Below, in pieces: positions 1 through 7,691 of a stretch of DNA of 8,696 nucleotides. Under the pieces are notes generated by a model. It made no database searches. It was given only the letters and a program-made list of their open reading frames with translations, and was not told where the DNA came from. This DNA is from Bacteroidota bacterium (GTDB lineage: Bacteria; Bacteroidota; Bacteroidia; Bacteroidales; UBA12481), in assembly GCA_030592205.1 (NCBI GenBank), contig JAUVKA010000147.1:1-8696 (forward strand), written 5' to 3'. Position 1 is the stretch's first letter. The number at the start of each line of letters is the position of its first letter. A program made the translations under genes and the position numbers.

Positions 1-18
1 AGATTTTATATTTCATCA

Positions 19-2709
19 TTATTTAAGATTTATGCTGAAGGAAATATTCGGAGTGAAACCAAGGAGTGTGACATCAGTTTCCAGTAATTCTCCCTCAATA
101 ACTTCGTATTGTTTGTACCAAACATTTTTCCTGTTGTAAACATTGAACAGGGTGATTCCCAGGGTGCCAATTCCCAGACCACCAAGATTTATTTTATACT
201 GTGCTGACAGGTCGAGGCGATGGTAATCCGGGAGTCGGAATGAGTTTTTATCTCCAACAGTTACATAGTCTTTTGTGCTTCCATCGGGGAGGATCAATTC
301 GTAAGCTCCCAGGGGTGCTGTATATGGTTTTCCGGTTCCATAAATCCATACAGCAGAGAAAGTCCAGTCGCGATATTTATAGGTGTTGATTGTTTTAAAC
401 TCATGGGACACATCATGACTGGCTGGAAAGGGATCCGGTCCGAAAACATCAAATTGATGCTCCACTGTTTGGTAGGTATATGACAGCCATCCACTATAAT
501 CACCCCTTTTTTTCTGTGCCAGGAATTCAACGCCCTGAACATCCCCTGAGCCCTCATAAAAGAACTCATCGTAGTTTATTTCACGATAGGCAGGAACATA
601 CTGGAGGGTATATTCTGTTAGGCCATCCAGGGTTTTGTAAAATGCATCAACTCCAAGCAGAAGATCCCTGTTTTCCCAGCTCAGACCTGCAATATAATGC
701 ATACTCTTTCCCACCGGAATGGTTTCTCCATCGGCAAGCAGCCAAAAATCCCGGCTCCCTGATTCCAGATCATCCCGGATGATACGATTTGTGAACTGAT
801 GATAAATTCCCCATGATCCTTTAAGTTTGATTTTATCAGTGACACTCAGGTTCGCATTGAATCTGGGTTCCCAATAGACCTCCTTGGTTTTATTATACCA
901 ACTGGTACGAAGGCCGGGGGTTATAGTAAGGCGATCGAATAGTTTCAAGCGATCCTGAAGATATAAAGCTGTAAGAAATCCGTCGTTAGTCCGATCCTGA
1001 ATACTGATGGTATCATTCCTGGTATATAGATAATCAACCAGATAGTAGGAACCCTGAAAGCCGAATTCCACCTGGTTGTTCTTGCCCGTTTTCCACTCGG
1101 TTGATTGTTTTATGGAGTAATCATACAGATCATTGTTTTCAAAAATACCCATATTTCTTGTCCCTCCCTGATCTGATCTCATAAAACTGCTTTCAGAGGT
1201 CATGTTACGGGTACTGAAGTAGTTGGAGAATGACCCCAGGGTGTTGGTGTATAATTTTTCCGACCAATGCTTCGACCATTTCAAACTTGATCCCCAGTTT
1301 CCCCAATCGCTTAGATCCGTTCTGCCTCCCGAGATTGACATTCCCCCTTTGGAGAAATTAAAATCGCTTGAATTATCAAGAATATCCTGACCATTATAGA
1401 AACTCAGGGAAAAGATATCATCAGAGGTGGGTTTGAATGTTATTTTCCCATTCAGATCATAGAAATAAGAGTTTGGTGTTGCCTCTCCCATGAAACGGTT
1501 CATCTGACGGCCGGTAGGCATGGGTGTAGGTTGAGTAGCTGTGTTATTCTGGAACTGATCAAATATTTTTGTGTAAAGTGATGATTGGAATGATCGTCTC
1601 CCAGAAAGAAGAATTGATCCCTTGCCGGCCAGGGGAATTTCCATAAAGGCATTTGCGCTGATGAGGCCGATATTGCCGCCTGCATCAAAACCTTTCTCGT
1701 TACCATCTTTTCCCGTAATCTCCATGACACTGCTCAGTCGGCCTCCGTATTTCGATTCATACCCGCCCTTACTGAGTTTCACATCTTTTATTGCATCAGC
1801 ATTAAAGGCTGAAAACATTCCAAAAAGATGATCAACATGATATACTGTGAAGCCATCATAAAGAACAAGATTTTGATCAGGAGTACCGCCTCTTACGAAT
1901 AGGCCGGAAGAAGATTCCTGACTACCTGAAATCCCGGGAAGCAATTGAAAAGTCCTGAAAATATCTTTTTCACCAATAGAAGGCAGCTCGGCAATTTTTG
2001 AAGGAGCGATGCTAACCAGGTTTGTGCGGTTAGATATTCTCATGAGCTCCTCCTGTCGGCCTGTAATCATTACCTCACCGATCTGGGTAGTGGATGGATT
2101 GAGATGAATCAACATCTCCTTAAAATTCATATCAGGATTAAGCCGGATTAGATTAGACTCATAACCAACATATCGTACTAGAAGACTTGCTGTATCTATT
2201 GGCACATTGAACAGGGTGAAATACCCATCCATATTGCTTATTGTGCCATTTAATGTGCTGTCGATAATAATTTGAGCATATGGCAGAGTTTCGCCTGACT
2301 TAGAGTCCTTTACCTGACCGGTAATTGTAAAATCCCTGTAGGTTCCCGGCTTGGTTTTGCCCGGTGGCTGGTAATTGATATCAATACCAACTGGTCGTAT
2401 TATTACTCTGCGACCAACAATTTTAAAATTATATTGATCCGGGTTGAGCAATTCTTCGAGGCATTTATTGAGCTCTGTATTTACGAAAGAAGTTCCCTTA
2501 TGTATAGAACTGGGAAATAAATCTGCTGGATAATCAAGCTCAAGTTTATAATTTACTGCTAAGGTCCGGAAAATATTATTAAGGTTCTTTCCATAAAACC
2601 TTTCATTAATCACAATCGTTTTGTCCTGACCCAAAGCACTTTGCGAAAGGGTGAAAAGATAAAACAAGATTAATACAGTAATGGATGCTTTTCGTAATAT
2701 ACTTCTCAT
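19..2709 (-). CDS. TonB-dependent outer-membrane receptor with STN and carboxypeptidase-regulatory-like domains
   Basis: An 896-residue outer-membrane transporter that would import a ligand using TonB/ExbBD energy. Residues 1-27 form a signal peptide (basic start, hydrophobic core, ALG before QDK). Residues about 31-105 look like an STN (secretin/TonB short N-terminal) domain, 127-205 like a carboxypeptidase-regulatory beta-sandwich (FTITGQVKD start, DGYFTLFNVP), and 225-335 form the plug, with LFVRGG at 270-275 and a YGGRLSSVMEI end. The rest is the beta-barrel, ending in alternating hydrophobic residues (ISFSINLK). The ATG is preceded by an A/T-rich leader, as usual in Bacteroidota. At 896 residues it is shorter than typical SusC proteins, and no SusD gene is visible, so the substrate cannot be named. 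In FecA-type receptors an STN domain signals to a FecR anti-sigma factor, but no such partner lies in the window. It is divergent from the peptidase gene. Family assignment is firm; ligand unknown. Confidence 0.95.
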   Translation of the reverse strand: MRSILRKASITVLILFYLFTLSQSALGQDKTIVINERFYGKNLNNIFRTLAVNYKLELDYPADLFPSSIHKGTSFVNTELNKCLEELLNPDQYNFKIVGRRVIIRPVGIDINYQPPGKTKPGTYRDFTITGQVKDSKSGETLPYAQIIIDSTLNGTISNMDGYFTLFNVPIDTASLLVRYVGYESNLIRLNPDMNFKEMLIHLNPSTTQIGEVMITGRQEELMRISNRTNLVSIAPSKIAELPSIGEKDIFRTFQLLPGISGSQESSSGLFVRGGTPDQNLVLYDGFTVYHVDHLFGMFSAFNADAIKDVKLSKGGYESKYGGRLSSVMEITGKDGNEKGFDAGGNIGLISANAFMEIPLAGKGSILLSGRRSFQSSLYTKIFDQFQNNTATQPTPMPTGRQMNRFMGEATPNSYFYDLNGKITFKPTSDDIFSLSFYNGQDILDNSSDFNFSKGGMSISGGRTDLSDWGNWGSSLKWSKHWSEKLYTNTLGSFSNYFSTRNMTSESSFMRSDQGGTRNMGIFENNDLYDYSIKQSTEWKTGKNNQVEFGFQGSYYLVDYLYTRNDTISIQDRTNDGFLTALYLQDRLKLFDRLTITPGLRTSWYNKTKEVYWEPRFNANLSVTDKIKLKGSWGIYHQFTNRIIRDDLESGSRDFWLLADGETIPVGKSMHYIAGLSWENRDLLLGVDAFYKTLDGLTEYTLQYVPAYREINYDEFFYEGSGDVQGVEFLAQKKRGDYSGWLSYTYQTVEHQFDVFGPDPFPASHDVSHEFKTINTYKYRDWTFSAVWIYGTGKPYTAPLGAYELILPDGSTKDYVTVGDKNSFRLPDYHRLDLSAQYKINLGGLGIGTLGITLFNVYNRKNVWYKQYEVIEGELLETDVTLLGFTPNISFSINLK

Positions 2710-2783
2710 CTATAGTTTTTAATATTAACGCTTAGATAGGGGAATACCCAAAAGGTTTAATTCTGCTCGCCTTCAGCTCGCAT

Positions 2784-2866
2784 AGGTGTATTGTGCTCAC
2801 TGCGTTCGCTGTGTATTAGGTGTATTTCGCTCACTGGGTTCGCTGTTAATTAAGTGTATTAGGTTA
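2784..2866. repeat. 34-bp tandem duplication with a partial third copy
   Basis: Copy one is 2784-2817 and copy two 2818-2851; 29 of 34 aligned bases agree. Both start AGGTGTATT, contain GCTCACTG followed by GTTCGCTGT, and end ATT. A third, partial copy (AAGTGTATT) starts at 2852. The preceding bases (2765-2782) contain GCTCGC twice and look like a worn version of the GCTCAC/TTCGCT core. The block lies between two divergent start codons and codes for nothing recognisable. Confidence 0.8.
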
Positions 2867-2900
2867 ATTGGGGGCAAAAGTTTACTTACAACCTGAATCC

Positions 2901-2965
2901 TGAGCCTTGAAGCCTACTTGAGCCTTGAGCCTTGAGCCTTTGGTTTTTTTCCCTACCTTGAGCCC
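2901..2965 (-). repeat. Heptanucleotide array, unit TGAGCCT (AAGGCTC on the minus strand)
   Basis: Units read TGAGCCT (2901-2907), TGAAGCC (2908-2914), then three perfect TGAGCCT units (2919-2939), and a separate TGAGCCC at 2959-2965. On the minus strand the unit is AAGGCTC, which shares the AAGGC core with the arrays at 5540-5574 and 7480-7542, so this array is the inverted member of that family. It ends 17 bp before the preferred ATG of the peptidase gene and may lie in its promoter or 5' leader. Confidence 0.85.
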
Positions 2966-2982
2966 TGTTGATTTTGAAAACC

Positions 2983-5532
2983 ATGAAATATACTTTTACT
3001 CTTGTCCTCTGTATATTGACTACAGTCCTGTTTTCACAGGAGAAACTCGATTATTATCTACCTGAAGGAGTAGAATACAATCCTGATATCCCAACTCCGG
3101 AACAGGCTATTGGCCACCAGATCGGTGAGTTCCATATCACCTACGATAAGTTGGTTCGATATATGGAAAAGCTTGCCGAAGCCTCAGACCGGGTGAGTAT
3201 TGAATTCACGGGATATACCCATGAGAAGCAGGCCCTGATGCTGGTTTCTTTCACATCACCAGCCAATCAGCAAAAACTTGATGAGCTAAGGAAAGATCAT
3301 TTGAGTTCTATTGATCCTTCAACAAATCCTAACAGGGTAAGGGAAGAGCCTTTGGTAGTCTGGATGGGATATAGTATTCATGGCAACGAGGCCAGCGGTA
3401 TTAATGCGGCTCCGATAGTTGCTTATTACCTGGCTGCTGCTGAGGATGAAGAGCTGGTAGAAATGCTTGATAATACTGTAATCCTGATTGATCCCTGTCT
3501 TAATCCTGATGGAAGTAATCGTTTTGCTACATGGGTGAATTCTCACAAGAGCATGAATAATGTTTCGGATCCTAACTCAATTGAGTTTAGCGAGGCATGG
3601 CCTGGCAGTCGCGGTAATCATTACTGGTTTGATCTGAACCGCGACTGGATGCTACTTCAACACCCTGAGAGCCAGTCGAGAATTGCTGCTTTTCATCGCT
3701 GGAAGCCTCATGTATTAACTGATCATCATGAAATGGGAAGTAGTTCTACATTCTTTTTCCAGCCTGGCGTTCCCAGCAGGGCTAATCCTATCGTGCCCGA
3801 GAGTAATTTTGCTCTTACACAAAAATTGGGTATGTATCATGCGGCCAAGCTGGATGAAATAGGATCCTTGTATTATTCTGAGGAGGTGTTTGATGATTTT
3901 TATTTTGGTAAGGGCTCTGCTTATCCTGATGTAAACGGTGGCATTGGAATTCTGTTTGAGCAGGCAGCCACGCGGGGACATATTCGTGAAACACCTTATG
4001 GCCTTATGCCATTCGCCCATGCCATTCGTAATCAGGTGAAAGCTTCTTTTTCAACTTTTGAAGGATCCTGGGAAATAAGAAAGGAGCTAATTTATAATCA
4101 GAAGAATTTTTTCAAAACAGCCATTGAAGAGGCAGATCTGACTCTGGTTAAAGGATATGTATTTGGAGCAGCGGAAGATCCACAGCGAACCAATATGATG
4201 ATTGATATTCTTCTACAGCACGATATCAAAGTATATCCTATTAAAAAAAAATATAGCCAGGATGGATACGATTATAGAGAAGGTGAAGCTTATGTAATCC
4301 CTGCCAAACAAAATCAGTACAGGATGATTCGGGGTCTGATGGAGACAGTGACGGAATTTGCCGACAGCACCTTTTATGATATCAGTGGATGGACATTGCC
4401 ACTGGCTATGGGTGTGCCTTATGCTGAGCTGGATGCCAGGGCTATGGAAAAGGTGCAAATGGATAAAGAAATTATGGGGATAGAGTTCCATAAAGGTGAA
4501 TTATTGGGGGATATTCCAAAGACAGGCTATCTGTTTACTATGGACCCATATCTCTCAGCCAAAGCAATTTATGAACTTCAGGATAAAGGTCTTATTCTTA
4601 AGATCAGCACTCAGGAATTTACTTATTCTGATGGTAATGATAAGATCGATTTTCCATACGGCACTGTTTTCGTGCCTATTCAGCCTCAGGAAATTAAGGG
4701 TGCAGAATTGCACAGATTGATGAATCGCACAGCCCGGATGAATGGGCTTACTATTCATAGTGTCAATTCCAGTTATACTGTTGATGGACCCGACCTGGGT
4801 TCAGGTGGATTCAGTTTTTTGGTAAAGCCGAAAGTTCTTATGCTTACTGGTGGGGGCAACAGAAGTTCTTATGTTGGTCAGGTATGGTTTTTACTCGATA
4901 CCCGTTACAATATTCCGGTTACCATGGCTGATGTGGATCGTTTTGGATACATTGATTTATCGGGATATAATACACTTATACTCAGCGGAAGCCCGGGAAA
5001 TTCGGGAGAAGAAAAGCTTAAAGAGTGGATCAGAGGAGGTGGAAATGTTGTATCCCTCAAATCGGCGAATTCTTATCTGCGTTCAGTCGGGATTATTGAT
5101 TACGAGCGAGTAAGTACAGAGCAGAAAGAAGAGGAAGATGAAGCAAAAATCAAGGCCTATGCTGATCGTCGGAAAGATAGAATTGGGAAATCGATACCCG
5201 GTAGTATTTTCGAAGCTAATCTTGATCTCACCCACCCGCTGGGATTTGGTTACCGGAATTCATCCTTATCGGTATTTAAAAACAGCACTGAATTTATTGA
5301 GCCATCAAAGAATCTTTATGTCAACCCGGTATATTTCACTGATGATCCACTGCAAAGCGGATTTATCAATGATGAAAATCTTGAAAAACTAAAGGGATCA
5401 GTTTCCGTGATGACACATTCTTACGGTCGTGGTACAGTGATCAGCTTTTTCGATGATCCTACCTTCAGGGCATATTTCACCGGATTGCATAAGTTGTTTA
5501 TGAATGCGGTGATGCTGGGGGGCATTATGTAG
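2983..5532 (+). CDS. Secreted M14-family zinc carboxypeptidase-like protein with C-terminal glutaminase-like domain
   Basis: An exported metallopeptidase of 849 residues that should hydrolyse peptide (or amidated) substrates in the periplasm or outside the cell. A signal peptide covers residues 1-18 (ending LFSQ). The M14 zinc site is visible: HGNE gives H133 and E136, and DHHEMG gives the third ligand (H249, less likely H248). NPDGSNR and DLNRDW match the substrate-binding Asn/Arg positions of carboxypeptidases, and FEQAATRG supplies the probable general base E326. About residues 614-705 (KPKVLMLTGGG to GGGNVVSLKS) look like a class I glutamine-amidotransferase-like fold, a common companion in large Bacteroidota M14 proteins; no obvious catalytic Cys is seen there. 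The reading frame extends upstream to a TTG at 2968, but the ATG at 2983 starts a normal signal peptide and is preferred. It stands alone on its strand. Exact substrate unknown. Confidence 0.92.
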   Translation: MKYTFTLVLCILTTVLFSQEKLDYYLPEGVEYNPDIPTPEQAIGHQIGEFHITYDKLVRYMEKLAEASDRVSIEFTGYTHEKQALMLVSFTSPANQQKLDELRKDHLSSIDPSTNPNRVREEPLVVWMGYSIHGNEASGINAAPIVAYYLAAAEDEELVEMLDNTVILIDPCLNPDGSNRFATWVNSHKSMNNVSDPNSIEFSEAWPGSRGNHYWFDLNRDWMLLQHPESQSRIAAFHRWKPHVLTDHHEMGSSSTFFFQPGVPSRANPIVPESNFALTQKLGMYHAAKLDEIGSLYYSEEVFDDFYFGKGSAYPDVNGGIGILFEQAATRGHIRETPYGLMPFAHAIRNQVKASFSTFEGSWEIRKELIYNQKNFFKTAIEEADLTLVKGYVFGAAEDPQRTNMMIDILLQHDIKVYPIKKKYSQDGYDYREGEAYVIPAKQNQYRMIRGLMETVTEFADSTFYDISGWTLPLAMGVPYAELDARAMEKVQMDKEIMGIEFHKGELLGDIPKTGYLFTMDPYLSAKAIYELQDKGLILKISTQEFTYSDGNDKIDFPYGTVFVPIQPQEIKGAELHRLMNRTARMNGLTIHSVNSSYTVDGPDLGSGGFSFLVKPKVLMLTGGGNRSSYVGQVWFLLDTRYNIPVTMADVDRFGYIDLSGYNTLILSGSPGNSGEEKLKEWIRGGGNVVSLKSANSYLRSVGIIDYERVSTEQKEEEDEAKIKAYADRRKDRIGKSIPGSIFEANLDLTHPLGFGYRNSSLSVFKNSTEFIEPSKNLYVNPVYFTDDPLQSGFINDENLEKLKGSVSVMTHSYGRGTVISFFDDPTFRAYFTGLHKLFMNAVMLGGIM

Positions 5533-5644
5533 GCAACCCAAGGCAGAAGGCATAGGGTATAGGGCAGAGGGCAAATGTAAGTCATAGGAATTAAGTAAAA
5601 AGATATAAGGCAAGGATTAAGGGGGAAAAATCCAAAGACCGGAG
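5533..5644. other. Convergent intergenic gap with no clear terminator
   Basis: The peptidase and fucosidase genes end tail to tail across 112 bp. The first part is a heptad array (5540-5574). The remainder is purine-rich on the plus strand, with scattered AAGG words (for example AAGGCAAGG near 5607), and holds no stem-loop with a T-run that I could support as a bidirectional terminator. Confidence 0.55.
5540..5574 (+). repeat. Heptanucleotide array, unit RRGGCNN (AAGGCAG-like)
   Basis: Five consecutive 7-bp units without spacers: AAGGCAG, AAGGCAT, AGGGTAT, AGGGCAG, AGGGCAA. The GG at unit positions 3-4 is invariant and position 6 is always A. The array begins 7 bp after the peptidase stop codon, so it probably forms part of that gene's 3' untranslated region. 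It shares the AAGGC core with the other AAGGCNN arrays in this window. Confidence 0.8.
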
Positions 5645-7462
5645 TCACTGAACCTTCACCTCATCAACAAACAACCAGGCTTTGCCGCCGGCTCCTTTGT
5701 GCCATTCGGGGCAGTTAACTATGCTGTGTGCTATAACTTTTACATATCTGGCTTTTACCGGATTAATCGGAATTTCGATTTCTTTTCGTACGGCGTTTTT
5801 GGATTTTTTTAGATCGATATTAATTATACCTGCAGACTGGAAATTCTCATTGTCAGCAGAGACTAAAACATCAATTTTCTTAGGCAGGAAGATCCATTGA
5901 TCCTGGTTATCCATGCAGCCAATTATTACTTTGCTGATGGTTTTTGATGTAGATAGATCAATAGCAGCCTCAAAACCGATACCTTCATAACCCAGCCATT
6001 CTTCATAGAGGTTGCTGGGGACTCCTTCAACTTTATTGGTCAGAGATTTTGCTCCATTTCCGGAAAACTTATCTGCGGGCTCCTGAAGCAAGACAGAGGA
6101 GCTAAGATTCATGAAAACTGCCGGATCAGTGTCCTCTATATCCAATACATTTCCATCGATCTCGAATACCAGAATTGTATTACGACTTTTCCTATGATTT
6201 TCAGGAATACTCACTTCCATGAGATCTGATTTATACTTGATTTCAAACTCTTCACCATTCAGGATATAGCTTTTCACAATTTCCTGATCTATTTTCGGAA
6301 TACTAAGTTTCTCTGCAGGCCAGTCGAGCACATGCAAATAGATCTTATTTCCTTTCCTGGTTGAAGCAGAATATTCATTTGGCTTAAATGGTCCTCCATC
6401 AGTTTCATAAATACTCTCACCATTATTTTCCAGCCAGGCCCCCAGCTCCAGCAGTCGCTTTTTATGAAACATATCCATCCGGCCATCTGGCATTGGACCT
6501 ATATTCAGCAGGAGGTTGCCACCACCGCCAACTGTCTGGATAAGAGTGTTGATCAGCTCCTGAAGACTTTTAATCGTCAATCTGGGATTAAAATGCCAGC
6601 CTCCTTCAGTAATCGTCATGCATGACTCCCAGGGAAGCTCATTATCGTATTCTCCGATCTCCTGCTCAGGGGTTTTATAATCACCGGCAAATTTTGCAAG
6701 GTGTTCTGTCCGCTGTTTCAGATTTTGTTTTTTATCGACCCTATTATTGATAATCAGATCATCATTTTTATCTCTTAAATATTTATAGAGATCCATCCCA
6801 TCTTCATGGGTCCAGTCGCTCTCCCAGGAACCATCGAACCAAAGAATATTGGTATTATATTTATCCACCAGCTCATCCATCTGATTGTAGAGGTACTTTC
6901 TGTATTCATCCATGTTGGAATTTTCCCTTGGTCTCGGATCGCCACCATACCTGCCCGGATAATCCGGGTGGTGCCAGTCGCAAATTGAATAGTAGGTCCC
7001 GAACAGTACTCCCTGCTTCTCACACTCCTCTGATAACTCCTTCAATACATCCACTTTATAGGGAGTAGACATCATGTCGTAATCTGTATATTCTGAATCC
7101 CAGATACAAAATCCGTCGTGATGTTTCGTGGTGATCACATAATATTTAGCACCTGCTTTTTTAACTGTAGAGATCCAATCTTCTGCATCGAAAAGTACTG
7201 GATTGAACTGCAGGTAGAGGCTGTCGAATTCATTAATCGGTACACGAGGTGCGAAATCATATGGATGGTTACCCCTTCCCCAGGAGGATGTTCCACGCAT
7301 TATCGAAGGTCCCCAGTGCATAAATACCCCGAAGCGCATCTTCTCGAACCGCTCCATGGATTCTTTGTTAGGCTTTAGATCAGGGTATTTTTCCCCTCCG
7401 CCCCATTGACTGAAGGCGAGGGTGGGAATTGTGATGGCGAGTAGTAGAAGTATTCGTTTCAT
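5645..7462 (-). CDS. Secreted GH29 alpha-L-fucosidase with C-terminal discoidin-like domain
   Basis: A 605-residue exported glycoside hydrolase that should release alpha-linked L-fucose by the retaining mechanism of GH29. Residues 1-19 are a signal peptide (ending AFSQ); no lipobox cysteine is seen. The catalytic barrel (about 25-360) carries the family marks: FGVFMHWGP near the start, KHHDGF with H114/H115, and WFDG with the expected nucleophile D210. GGGGNLLLNIGPMPDG follows. The acid/base cannot be fixed by eye; E266 and E268 in TPEQEI and E279 in WESC are candidates. A small beta-sandwich (about 365-445) precedes an F5/8C (discoidin-like) domain at about 457-605 that may bind carbohydrate and ends in CPEWHKGAGGKAW at 584-596. 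It lies 229 bp downstream of a sulfatase gene on the same strand, which suggests joint action on a sulfated fucose-containing glycan. Linkage preference is unknown. Confidence 0.94.
   Translation of the reverse strand: MKRILLLLAITIPTLAFSQWGGGEKYPDLKPNKESMERFEKMRFGVFMHWGPSIMRGTSSWGRGNHPYDFAPRVPINEFDSLYLQFNPVLFDAEDWISTVKKAGAKYYVITTKHHDGFCIWDSEYTDYDMMSTPYKVDVLKELSEECEKQGVLFGTYYSICDWHHPDYPGRYGGDPRPRENSNMDEYRKYLYNQMDELVDKYNTNILWFDGSWESDWTHEDGMDLYKYLRDKNDDLIINNRVDKKQNLKQRTEHLAKFAGDYKTPEQEIGEYDNELPWESCMTITEGGWHFNPRLTIKSLQELINTLIQTVGGGGNLLLNIGPMPDGRMDMFHKKRLLELGAWLENNGESIYETDGGPFKPNEYSASTRKGNKIYLHVLDWPAEKLSIPKIDQEIVKSYILNGEEFEIKYKSDLMEVSIPENHRKSRNTILVFEIDGNVLDIEDTDPAVFMNLSSSVLLQEPADKFSGNGAKSLTNKVEGVPSNLYEEWLGYEGIGFEAAIDLSTSKTISKVIIGCMDNQDQWIFLPKKIDVLVSADNENFQSAGIINIDLKKSKNAVRKEIEIPINPVKARYVKVIAHSIVNCPEWHKGAGGKAWLFVDEVKVQ
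5660..5713 (-). repeat. 54-bp coding repeat, copy A (fucosidase C-terminus)
   Basis: This stretch encodes the end of the fucosidase's discoidin-like domain (CPEWHKGAGGKAW plus LFVDE). It matches 7707-7760 at 51 of 54 bases, including 39 consecutive identical bases (5675-5713 against 7722-7760). Both copies are in the same orientation and the same reading frame. Confidence 0.95.
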
Positions 7463-7479
7463 GGTGGTAAAGATAAAAA

Positions 7480-7542
7480 AAGGCGTAAGGCTTGTAATAC
7501 CAAGGCTTAAGGCTTAAGGCTTCAGGCGTAAGTATAAGGCTA
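7480..7542 (+). repeat. Heptanucleotide array, unit AAGGCTT
   Basis: Units are AAGGCGT (7480-7486), AAGGCTT (7487-7493), an 8-bp break, then three perfect AAGGCTT units (7502-7522), CAGGCGT (7523-7529) and a shifted AAGGCTA (7536-7542). Each perfect junction creates the palindrome CTTAAG. The unit differs by one base from the minus-strand AAGGCTC unit of the array at 2901-2965. The first unit begins 18 bp upstream of the fucosidase start codon. Confidence 0.85.
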
Positions 7543-7579
7543 AGTATTTAGTAATAAGGCTATAAGTGTAAGTGGTGAG

Positions 7580-7681
7580 TTACTGAATCACTGAGTCACT
7601 GGTTACTGAGTCACTGGTCGCTAGGCCACTTGTCATTCGTCATTCGTCATTTGTCATTCGTCATTTGTCATTTGTTACCCT
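7580..7681 (+). repeat. Heptanucleotide array, unit TCAYTNG
   Basis: About fourteen units spaced 7 or 8 bp apart. The left part uses TCACTGA/TCACTGG and includes a 15-bp tandem repeat (7590-7604 and 7605-7619, 14 of 15 identical). Degenerate units TCGCTAG and CCACTTG lead into six uninterrupted units of TCATTCG or TCATTTG (7633-7674), followed by a decayed TTACCCT. The gradual change from TCACTGG to TCATTNG in nearly constant spacing suggests one array that expanded and diverged in place. It ends about 10 bp from the sulfatase stop codon. Confidence 0.88.
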
Positions 7682-7691
7682 TTGTCACCTG

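Larger units (their letters stand above)
2710..2982. other. Divergent intergenic region between receptor and peptidase genes
   Basis: This 273-bp gap must hold the promoters of both flanking genes unless an unseen transcript covers it. Its centre is a 34-bp tandem duplication and its right half a heptad array; only about 75 bp next to the receptor gene and about 35 bp between the two repeats are free of obvious repeats. I could not find a convincing Bacteroidota promoter (TTTG near -33 with TAnnTTTG near -7) at acceptable spacing on either side. A TGATTTTG at 2969-2976 resembles the -7 element but lies only 6 bp from the peptidase ATG. Confidence 0.6.
7463..7691. other. Intergenic gap between sulfatase and fucosidase, dominated by heptad repeats
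   Basis: Most of these 229 bp belong to two heptad arrays (7480-7542 and 7580-7681), leaving about 17 bp before the fucosidase ATG and 37 bp between the arrays (7543-7579, with loose TAAG/GTAAG words such as ATAAGTGTAAGTGG). A run of seven A at 7475-7481 reads as a T-run in the direction of transcription, but only a 4-bp stem (CTTG/CAAG) lies upstream of it. No credible promoter for the fucosidase was found, so co-transcription with the sulfatase is possible but unproven. Confidence 0.6.

Noticed and set aside
1500..1831. Small open frames on either strand inside the receptor gene
   Set aside because: They overlap a full-length conserved reading frame and encode no recognisable domain.
2968..2982. 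TTG start adding five residues to the peptidase
   Set aside because: The ATG at 2983 gives a standard signal peptide beginning MKY, while the extra residues come from bases bordering the repeat array.
5398..5648. Minus-strand open frames across the convergent gap and the end of the peptidase gene
   Set aside because: They overlap a well-supported gene antisense, and their N-terminal or central parts translate the heptad repeat into low-complexity Leu/Pro/Tyr strings with no recognisable domain.
7463..7530. Rho-independent terminator after the sulfatase, from the T-run (minus strand) at 7481-7475
   Set aside because: Only a 4-bp stem can be drawn upstream of the T-run, and the bases belong to the heptad array.
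7480..7681. CRISPR-like array
   Set aside because: Units are 7 bp, there are no unique spacers of constant length, and no cas genes are present.
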